From Candidatus Caccocola faecipullorum (GTDB lineage: Bacteria; Synergistota; Synergistia; Synergistales; Synergistaceae): DNA of 10,548 bases. How positions within the stretch are numbered: position 1 is the stretch's first letter; every line of letters begins with the position of its first letter. The translations under genes and the position numbers were made by a program. The DNA lies in contig DVKA01000049.1 in assembly GCA_018716365.1 (NCBI GenBank), forward strand, positions 1 through 10,548, written 5' to 3'. Below the pieces are notes generated by a model. The model was given only the letters and a program-made list of their open reading frames with translations. It was not told the DNA's origin and ran no database searches. Shown piece after piece: positions 5,448-10,548 of the stretch.

Positions 5448-6203
5448 ATGAGACCTTTGATAGGCGTGGCTTCGTCCGCGTTTTACGATTCTTTCACAGA
5501 TACTTTGTTCGACTGCGCGGAGCGCGGCGTTGTTGAAACGTGCTGGCAGCGGCTCTGCCTTACAGGCAAGATGCTGCGCCATATCAGAATGGCGGGCGGC
5601 GCCGCGGAGCTGCTCTCCGTCAAGAGCTGCGAAGACGAGATTGAGACTGACGCTGAAAAATACGACGCTTTCCTCTTCTGCGGCGGAGCCGATATAAATC
5701 CCGCGCTCTACGGCGAAGAGCCGGACGGCAGCCTCGACATGGACGCGCAGCGAGACGCGTTCGAATATGCGCTGATGAAAAAAGCCTATGAAAAAGGCAA
5801 GACGATCTTTGGAATATGCCGCGGCCAGCAGATGATGAACATCGTCTTTGGCGGCACAATCCACCAAGACATCAACAGGATGAACCCGGATTGGACGATT
5901 CACCAGACGCCCTATCCCATGGACGGGTACGCGCATACGGTGAATATTCTTGAGCCGCGCTTCCTCCCGCCGACGGGCGGCGCGGTCGTGAAGGTCAACT
6001 CCGCGCATCATCAGGCGATCGACAGACTCGCGGAAGGCTTTATCGTTACGGCCGCGACCGGCGACGGAATCATCGAAGGCATAGCGATGCCCGGCTACGA
6101 AAAAGGGCTGATAGGCGTGCAGTGGCACCCCGAATCGCTCGCAGATAAGGATATGTTCCATCACAATTTCTTTAAAATGCTCGTGGAATACGCGGCGAAG
6201 TAA
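5448..6203 (+). CDS. Class I glutamine amidotransferase-like gamma-glutamyl hydrolase (peptidase C26, PuuD-like)
   Basis: A 251-residue cytoplasmic hydrolase of the peptidase C26 family, whose members split gamma-glutamyl amides such as gamma-glutamyl-GABA or folate polyglutamates. Visible: RPLIGV at the N-terminus, FLFCGGADINPALYGEEP (75-92), the nucleophile elbow GICRGQQMMN with Cys124, FGGTIHQDI (134-142), HHQAIDRLAEGF (187-198) and GVQWHPES (223-230) giving His227 and Glu229. The triad is complete and the HxDI/HHQ features are those of PuuD-type enzymes. Start ATG 5448 has GAGGGGGAT upstream. No putrescine-pathway genes are adjacent, and a terminator separates it from the gene before, so the substrate is open. 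A stand-alone hydrolase is more likely than an amidotransferase subunit. Confidence 0.9.
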   Translation: MRPLIGVASSAFYDSFTDTLFDCAERGVVETCWQRLCLTGKMLRHIRMAGGAAELLSVKSCEDEIETDAEKYDAFLFCGGADINPALYGEEPDGSLDMDAQRDAFEYALMKKAYEKGKTIFGICRGQQMMNIVFGGTIHQDINRMNPDWTIHQTPYPMDGYAHTVNILEPRFLPPTGGAVVKVNSAHHQAIDRLAEGFIVTAATGDGIIEGIAMPGYEKGLIGVQWHPESLADKDMFHHNFFKMLVEYAAK

Positions 6204-6229
6204 ATTTCAGCGTAACCGGTGCAGCGTGG

Positions 6230-6264
6230 GGCATATCGATAAATTTAATCGGTATGCCTTTTTT
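6230..6264 (+). terminator. Intrinsic terminator of the gamma-glutamyl hydrolase gene
   Basis: The stem GGCATA-T-CGAT (6230-6240) pairs with ATCG-G-TATGCC (6248-6258), with one U-G wobble and a 7-nt loop, followed by six T. It ends the plus-strand block; convergent vapC ends at 6366. Confidence 0.88.
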
Positions 6265-6365
6265 GTATCCGATAAAAATTGCGCGGATAGAAAATTGTTA
6301 CGATGAACTGGCGAGTAAATTACGCAGCCGCGCATCGCCGGACTTCGTATCTTACGCAGGTTGAT

Positions 6366-6791
6366 TTATTCCTGCGGCTCCCATGGATTAATAAGAGGGA
6401 CGCCGGTCGTGGCGAAGTCCGCCGTGTTGCGCGTTACAACTGTCATGCAATGGACCAGCGCCGTCGCGGCGATGAGGGCGTCCCGCTCGGAGCGTGTGTC
6501 TGGAACGTGGAGCCGCGCGCAGCGGCGCGCAACTGCGGCGTCGATGGGAAGCGTCCTTTCTGCAAATTCAGGAATGACGCGCGTCTCGAACCAGCGGCGC
6601 AGGACGGCCCCCTGCGCCGCGTCGCGCCGCTCTATACGCATGACGCCCATTTCAATTTCCATGACGGTTATCGCCGATATGAAAAGTTCCGAGGCGTCAA
6701 TGCGTGACGCCCACGCCGCGACGTTCGCGTCGGCTTTGCCCGATGCCGCCTTGCGCAGCTCCGACACTACGTTCGTATCAAGCAGGTACAT
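6366..6791 (-). CDS. PIN-domain toxin of a type II toxin-antitoxin pair (VapC/FitB-like)
   Basis: About 141 residues, the usual VapC length. PIN-domain toxins are Mg-dependent ribonucleases that cut tRNA or rRNA when not held by their antitoxin. The acidic residues of the active site are visible: Asp5 (YLLDTNVVSEL), Glu45 (ISAITVMEIEMGV), Asp104 (RDALIAATAL) and Asp125 (TRNTADF). The N-terminal LLDTNVVSEL and the TRNTADF segment near the C-terminus resemble FitB-type PIN proteins. The ATG at 6791 overlaps the antitoxin stop in TGATG, implying translational coupling; an in-frame GTG at 6794 is an alternative. All key residues are intact, so the toxin is probably functional. Confidence 0.92.
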   Translation of the reverse strand: MYLLDTNVVSELRKAASGKADANVAAWASRIDASELFISAITVMEIEMGVMRIERRDAAQGAVLRRWFETRVIPEFAERTLPIDAAVARRCARLHVPDTRSERDALIAATALVHCMTVVTRNTADFATTGVPLINPWEPQE

Positions 6792-7045
6792 CACGACAAA
6801 TCCGCCTCGGCGGCTTTGATTTCCGCCTTCGGCGGCTCGAACTCGACATCCTCGACGCCCGGCAGCGAGAGCGCGTCCGCTATGCTGCGGCGGCTGTGCG
6901 TGAGCCGCTGGTATTCCTCGAAGCTGAGCAGCACGTGCGACGGCCTTCCTCTGTCCGTTATGAAGACGGGGCCGCTGTTCGCCGCTTTCTTCGCCTCGCC
7001 TGCGTATTGGTTGAACTCTCTGCTTGTTACTGTCGTTATGCTCAT
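6791..7045 (-). CDS. Antitoxin of the Phd/YefM family
   Basis: 84 residues. The N-terminal part (MSITTVTSREFNQYAGEAKK, then GPVFITDRGRPSHVLLSFEEYQRL) is the Phd/YefM fold, which dimerises and binds the operon's own operator. The C-terminal part (about 53-84) is acidic and probably disordered until it wraps round the toxin. Start ATG 7045 has AAGGAGG about 8 nt upstream. It precedes and overlaps the toxin gene by one base, the standard antitoxin-first order. Pairing of Phd-type antitoxins with PIN toxins is common. Palindromes at 7094-7160 lie upstream and may be its operator. Confidence 0.9.
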   Translation of the reverse strand: MSITTVTSREFNQYAGEAKKAANSGPVFITDRGRPSHVLLSFEEYQRLTHSRRSIADALSLPGVEDVEFEPPKAEIKAAEADLS

Positions 7046-7093
7046 GACCGCCGCCTCCTTATCTTTGAAGATATATTACTACATTTGTGAAGT

Positions 7094-7160
7094 GCGGAAA
7101 AGTGTGGTGCACGATACACTTTTTCTCAAAAAAAGTGTGTGCGGCGATACGCTTTTCCGC
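7094..7160. repeat. Nested palindromes and a 26-bp imperfect direct repeat upstream of the toxin-antitoxin operon
   Basis: AAAAGTGT (7098-7105) and ACACTTTT (7116-7123) form a dyad with exact 8-bp arms. A second copy of the whole unit at 7131-7156 (20 of 26 identical, 33 bp away) keeps AAAAGTGTG, CGATAC and CTTTT. ACACTTTTT (7116-7124) also pairs with AAAAAGTGT (7130-7138), and outer arms GCGGAAAAG (7094-7102) and CTTTTCCGC (7152-7160) enclose the set. It lies between the DUF1275 stop (7173) and the antitoxin start (7045). It could be the operator of the antitoxin, a terminator for the efflux operon, or both. Confidence 0.6.
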
Positions 7161-7172
7161 AGGGGCGGGGCT

Positions 7173-7841
7173 TTAGACTTTTTCGCGGCACATTAGGACG
7201 AAGACAGCGGAGAGGAGGGCGGCGGGGATCAGCGCGGCTTTTATCGAGAGCGCGGCGGTTAGCAGCGCGCCGGCGGCGGCTCCGATTATGAAGAAGAGGA
7301 TTATTCCGAAGTATTCGAGGCTCGAACGGAGCTGTTCGCGGTCGCCGGTGCTGCGGTATTTGTAGAGGTTCTCGGTCGCGCTGCGCAGGTTGCCGGTGCA
7401 CATCGTCGTCGCGTAGGCGCGGCCGTGGACTTTTCGGAAGGCTTCGACCTGGAGCGAGCAGATGAATGAGACTACGACGTTTGCGCACATATCCGCGGCG
7501 TCGCCGTTCGGGACGAAGGCGACGGCTGTGAGCGCGGCTATCTCGGCGGCGATGATTACCTGCCGCCAGTGGATGGAGCGGCTTTCGCGCATAGATTCCT
7601 TGACGAGTTCGGCGAGCATGATTCCGCAGAAGAAGGCGGCTATCGGCATAAGATAACAGCCAGCGCCTGCTAGGTCGCCGCGCGCGAGGCTGACGCCGAA
7701 GAGGACGATGTTTCCGGTCTGCGCGTTGGCGAAGACGTGGCCGCGGCTGATGAATGTGTACGCGTCGAGAAAGCCGCCCGCCGCGGCGAGCAGTATTCCG
7801 ACGCGGTAGGTCTCGGAGGTCTGACGTTTCCAATCCGCCAT
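7173..7841 (-). CDS. DUF1275/YoaK-like integral membrane protein
   Basis: 222 residues with about six hydrophobic segments (about 13-31, 40-54, 62-80, 94-112, 117-133, 177-220 as two). The family hallmarks are present: AAGGFLDAYTFISRGHVFAN followed by AQTGNIVLFG (19-49), and later ATTMCTGNLRSATENLY (144-160). DUF1275 proteins are inner-membrane proteins of unknown function; a transport role is only suspected. Start ATG 7841 is 9 nt after the adaptor stop, with AAGGAA inside the end of the adaptor gene, so it is probably the last gene of the efflux operon. Whether it has any part in efflux is unknown. Confidence 0.87.
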   Translation of the reverse strand: MADWKRQTSETYRVGILLAAAGGFLDAYTFISRGHVFANAQTGNIVLFGVSLARGDLAGAGCYLMPIAAFFCGIMLAELVKESMRESRSIHWRQVIIAAEIAALTAVAFVPNGDAADMCANVVVSFICSLQVEAFRKVHGRAYATTMCTGNLRSATENLYKYRSTGDREQLRSSLEYFGIILFFIIGAAAGALLTAALSIKAALIPAALLSAVFVLMCREKV

Positions 7842-7850
7842 GACGCGGCG

Positions 7851-9017
7851 TCAGTTCCTTACTGTCACGGCCTCTCCGTCGCGCAGGTTGTTGCCGCCGA
7901 AGATGATGACTTCGTCGCCTTCGGCGAGGCCGCCCGTCACCTGCACGCGCCCGCCGTCCTGTATGCCCGTCGAGATTTCGCGCTGCGCGGCTTTGCCGTC
8001 TTTGACGATGTAGACGTAGTATCCCGTTTCGCTTGCGTGGAGCGCGCCTTCGGGGATCGTCAGCGTTCCGGCGTAGGATTTTTCAACTATCGCGGCCTGC
8101 CCGAACATTCCGGGGCGCAGCCGTCCGCCGGCGTGTTTCTCGTTGTCGAGCACTATTTCGACGCTGCTGGTGCGCGTCGCGGGGTCTACGTACTGGTCTA
8201 TGCGCGTGACGCTGCCGTCGAAGCTCTCGCCGGGCAGCGCGTCGAAGCGCAGCGAGACGGGCATACCGACGGCGACGCTGAATATTTTAAGCTCCGGGAC
8301 GCGCAGCGTGGCCTTGAGCATACGCGGGTCGGCGATGTCGAGTATCGGAGACGAGGGGGAGATCATGGCGCCCGCGGTCAGCGAGTAGTCGTTGAGCACG
8401 ATTCCGTCTATCGGCGCGCGTATGATGTAATCGTTTTTTTCGGATTTCACGCGCTTCTCTTCGGCGGCGTACTGCTTTTCCTTTGCGAGCGCGGCGCGGT
8501 ACGACGCCTCGGCGCTGGTGTATTCGGTCTGTATCGCGTCGTACTGCTGCTGCGTGCTGAAGCCCTCTTTTACGAGGCGGCTGTAACGGTCGAGGTCCGT
8601 CTTGGCGTTGAGCATTTCGGCGCGCGCCCTTTCAGTGTCGGCGCGTGCGGAGGCCGCCTGCGCTATCGTTGAGAGTATCAGCGCGTCCTGCTGTTCGTGT
8701 TCGAGCGTGGCGACGACCTGTCCCTTTTTGACGCGGTCGCCCTGTTTGACGTGGAGCGCGAGGAGGCGGCCCGTGACGCGCGGCAGCAGCTCGACGCGCT
8801 CGACTGCGTCGACCTGCATATTCTGGACTATGCGGCTCGACATCGTGCGGTCGGCCCTGAGTATCTCGGTCCTGACTATCGGCGTGAGCAGCGACGGATC
8901 GGTGGGCTTGTCGAAGAGCGTCTCCCTTCGCGCGTAGACCCACGTCGCCGCCGTGACGGCGACGAGCGCGACTATGATTAAGGCCTTGCCGAAGCGCGGG
9001 CGTTTCTGTATCTTCAT
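7851..9017 (-). CDS. RND efflux periplasmic adaptor (membrane fusion protein)
   Basis: 388 residues. Adaptors link an inner-membrane RND pump to the outer-membrane channel. Order of parts: an N-terminal hydrophobic anchor (about 11-29, no lipobox cysteine, so anchored rather than lipidated); first lipoyl half-motif VELLPRVTGRLLALHVKQGD (75-94); alpha-helical hairpin (about 107-196) rich in Ala, Glu and Arg; second lipoyl half IRAPIDGIVLNDYSLTAGA (199-217); beta-barrel (about 231-310); and membrane-proximal domain with VQVTGGLAEGDEVIIFG (364-380). Start ATG 9017 is one nucleotide after the channel-gene stop, with GGGGAGAG as ribosome binding site. The substrate of the pump cannot be predicted. 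Confidence 0.94.
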   Translation of the reverse strand: MKIQKRPRFGKALIIVALVAVTAATWVYARRETLFDKPTDPSLLTPIVRTEILRADRTMSSRIVQNMQVDAVERVELLPRVTGRLLALHVKQGDRVKKGQVVATLEHEQQDALILSTIAQAASARADTERARAEMLNAKTDLDRYSRLVKEGFSTQQQYDAIQTEYTSAEASYRAALAKEKQYAAEEKRVKSEKNDYIIRAPIDGIVLNDYSLTAGAMISPSSPILDIADPRMLKATLRVPELKIFSVAVGMPVSLRFDALPGESFDGSVTRIDQYVDPATRTSSVEIVLDNEKHAGGRLRPGMFGQAAIVEKSYAGTLTIPEGALHASETGYYVYIVKDGKAAQREISTGIQDGGRVQVTGGLAEGDEVIIFGGNNLRDGEAVTVRN

Positions 9018-9018
9018 C

Positions 9019-10413
9019 TTATATGCTCTCCCCGTTCCATGTCGTTATCGTTCCCTCCGTCATCTTGAGCGCGACGGCGGCTATTATGCAGTTGTACTGG
9101 GCGCGGTTGTATTCGAGCTGCGCGGCCGTGAGGTCTGACTGCGCCGTGAGCAGGTCGAGCTGCGGCGTGACGCCCTCGCGGTAGCCGACTTCTGCGAGGC
9201 GCAGCGATTCGCGCGCGAGGCGCAGCGCCTCTGCGGATGCGGCGAGGTTTTCGCGGTTCGTCTCGATTTCCGTCCACGCCGTCTCGACTTCGGACTTGAT
9301 GTCGAGCTCCTTCTGTTCGAGCGCTATCTTGTCCTGCTCGCGCACGGCCTTCGCCTCCATGACGGCGCGGCGCGTGACGTTGCGGTCGAATATCGGTATC
9401 GATAGGCGGACCTCGGCGCGCCACGTGTCGGAGCTCTCGTCGCGCTGGCGGTATGGGCTGAGCCATCCGGCGGACAGGCCCGCGGTCACCTGCGGCAGCA
9501 TTTCGCTGCGCTCTATCTTTATCTGGTTCGTCTGGTATTTTATCTGCTCTTCGAGCTGCCGGCGGTCGGCGCGGAACTGCGAGGCGAGCGCGAGCGACTC
9601 GGCGCGTCCGCCCTTTATCGCAGGCTCGTAAAGCTCGCCTTCGACGGCGCGGCGCGCTCCGGGCTCGATGCCCATGTAGTTCATCAATGAAATTTCGGCG
9701 GCTTCGAAGGCTCCGCGCGCCGTCGCGAGCGCGGCGAGGTTTTCCGCGAGCTGCTGCTGCGCGCGTATCACCTCGAGACGGTTGGCGAGGCCTACGTCGC
9801 ACATGCGCGAGACCTCGCGGAGGTGAAGCTCGGAGGTCTTCACGGCGTCCTGCTCGGCCTCGATGTATTTCTTCTGGAGCAGCACGTTGTAGAAGCGTGC
9901 GAAGAGCTCGCCGACCGCGCCGTTCTCGCCGTCGGCTATCGCCATTTCGGCTATCGTGCGCACCTGCGGCGACTGCGCGCGTATCGCGCTGTTGCGACCG
10001 CCGGAGTAGACGACCTGCTCGAGCGTCGCTTCGGCGCTGCGGTCGTCGTCGCGCTCGCCGTCGTTGGTCTGCGGCTCGCGCTGCCAGCCCGCCGTGCCGT
10101 TTGCGGAGACGGAGGGCAGCAGCGTGCCGTCCGCAGCGAGCTTGAAGGCCTCGGCCTTTATAAGCTCCTGCCGCAGCGAGCGCAGTTCGGAGTTGTTTTT
10201 CAGCGTTATCGAGACGGCTTCGGCTATTTTCAGCGGGGCCGTACCGGCGAAGCACTGCGAAGCCGCGAATACCGCTATGCAGGCCGCGAGCAGGAACGTC
10301 GCTGCGCGGCGCTCCAATGAGGCGGCGGCGCAGCCGCGCGGCTTGACTTCGGAACGGAGGTCCCGCACTGAAAATTTGCGGGACGACATAGAAGCCGTTG
10401 TTCTTTTATTCAT
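9019..10413 (-). CDS. TolC-like outer membrane efflux channel (OEP family)
   Basis: 464 residues. It forms the trimeric outer-membrane barrel and periplasmic alpha-tunnel that completes the pump. Visible: a signal peptide with an unusually long basic n-region (about 37 residues) and hydrophobic core (about 38-53), cleavage expected after CFA near 56; LKIAEAVSITLKNNSELRSL (61-80), the opening of the first OEP repeat; long Ala/Glu/Gln-rich helices; and a second repeat ending in AEVGYREGVTPQLDLLTAQS and LEYNRAQYNCIIAAVALK, typical of TolC. ATG 10413 overlaps the pump stop in TGATG, with GGGAGGGG upstream; GTG 10416 is in frame but less likely. The long n-region suggests an upstream-shifted start forced by coupling to the pump gene, but no later start with a ribosome binding site is seen. 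Confidence 0.92.
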   Translation of the reverse strand: MNKRTTASMSSRKFSVRDLRSEVKPRGCAAASLERRAATFLLAACIAVFAASQCFAGTAPLKIAEAVSITLKNNSELRSLRQELIKAEAFKLAADGTLLPSVSANGTAGWQREPQTNDGERDDDRSAEATLEQVVYSGGRNSAIRAQSPQVRTIAEMAIADGENGAVGELFARFYNVLLQKKYIEAEQDAVKTSELHLREVSRMCDVGLANRLEVIRAQQQLAENLAALATARGAFEAAEISLMNYMGIEPGARRAVEGELYEPAIKGGRAESLALASQFRADRRQLEEQIKYQTNQIKIERSEMLPQVTAGLSAGWLSPYRQRDESSDTWRAEVRLSIPIFDRNVTRRAVMEAKAVREQDKIALEQKELDIKSEVETAWTEIETNRENLAASAEALRLARESLRLAEVGYREGVTPQLDLLTAQSDLTAAQLEYNRAQYNCIIAAVALKMTEGTITTWNGESI

Positions 10414-10548
10414 CACGCGCCCCTCCCATGACTTTTCAGACGCCTGTATGCGTTGAAGCGCCGTATCGAAGCTTTGACCCTGTCGGTAATGTCGTCGAAA
10501 ATCAGATAGACGACGGGAATGACGAGCAGCGTCAGCAGCGTCGAGGTC
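10413..10548 (-). CDS. RND efflux pump (AcrB/MexB-like inner-membrane transporter), C-terminal end
   Basis: Partial; only the last 44 codons before TGA (10413-10415) lie in the window and the gene enters from the right edge. The reading STLLTLLVIPVVYLIFDD, followed by a basic tail (RVKASIRRFNAYRRLKSHGR), matches the last transmembrane helix and cytoplasmic end of RND permeases, where TLLVIPVVY is a strong signature. Such pumps export drugs, detergents or metals using the proton gradient. It is the first visible gene of the pump-channel-adaptor operon. Substrate class (HAE or metal) cannot be told from this end. Confidence 0.85.
   Translation of the reverse strand, partial: TSTLLTLLVIPVVYLIFDDITDRVKASIRRFNAYRRLKSHGRGA

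Noticed and set aside
4173..6164. 663-codon minus-strand open frame across the DUF3798 and hydrolase genes
   Set aside because: It spans two recognised genes and two hairpins on the other strand; its translation is Arg/His/Ala-rich without any motif, as expected of an antisense frame in GC-rich DNA.
6320..6359. TTACGCAG repeated at 6320-6327 and 6352-6359 after vapC
   Set aside because: Only 8 bp with no further similarity around it, so chance is a fair explanation.
9014..10255. 413-codon minus-strand open frame overlapping the TolC-like gene
   Set aside because: Arg/Ala-rich shadow frame of the TolC-like gene; no signal peptide or helix pattern.

Overview
The window looks like a chromosomal segment of a GC-rich, two-membrane (diderm) anaerobe. 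My best guess is a Synergistota member of the Cloacibacillus/Synergistes type. This rests on a secreted DUF3798 protein together with outer-membrane machinery (a two-partner-secretion transporter and a TolC-type channel), an iron alcohol dehydrogenase and 2,3-BPG-dependent phosphoglycerate mutase. The assignment is inference; no rRNA or other marker gene is present.

Left end (1-1702). On the minus strand, the first 104 codons of a TpsB/FhaC/ShlB-type outer-membrane secretion transporter run off the left edge. Behind it lies 434 bp without a gene, followed by a tyrosine recombinase gene on the same strand. This gap holds the main discovery of the window: two copies of a 16-bp sequence in exact inverted orientation (447-462 and 736-751) bracket about 273 bp. 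Each copy has the form of a tyrosine-recombinase crossover site, with inverted arms around the same asymmetric 6-bp spacer TTCCGC. One copy sits exactly on the stop codon of the recombinase gene. A promoter-like element inside the segment points at the transporter gene. I read this as a fimS-like invertible promoter switch, with its own recombinase, controlling two-partner secretion.

Centre (1703-6365). Ordinary metabolic genes: gpmA (minus), then three plus-strand genes that are separate transcription units. They are an iron-containing alcohol dehydrogenase, a secreted DUF3798 protein and a class I glutamine-amidotransferase-like gamma-glutamyl hydrolase. Each of the three ends in a clear intrinsic terminator. 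A 14-bp tandem repeat lies in the gpmA/alcohol dehydrogenase divergent region.

Right (6366-10548). All minus strand. Transcription enters from the right through the 3' end of an RND pump gene, then a TolC-like outer-membrane factor, a periplasmic adaptor and a DUF1275/YoaK-like membrane protein, all tightly packed (1-nt overlap, 1-nt gap, 9-nt gap). Together these would form a tripartite efflux pump spanning both membranes. After a 127-bp gap rich in nested palindromes comes a Phd/YefM antitoxin plus VapC-type PIN toxin pair.
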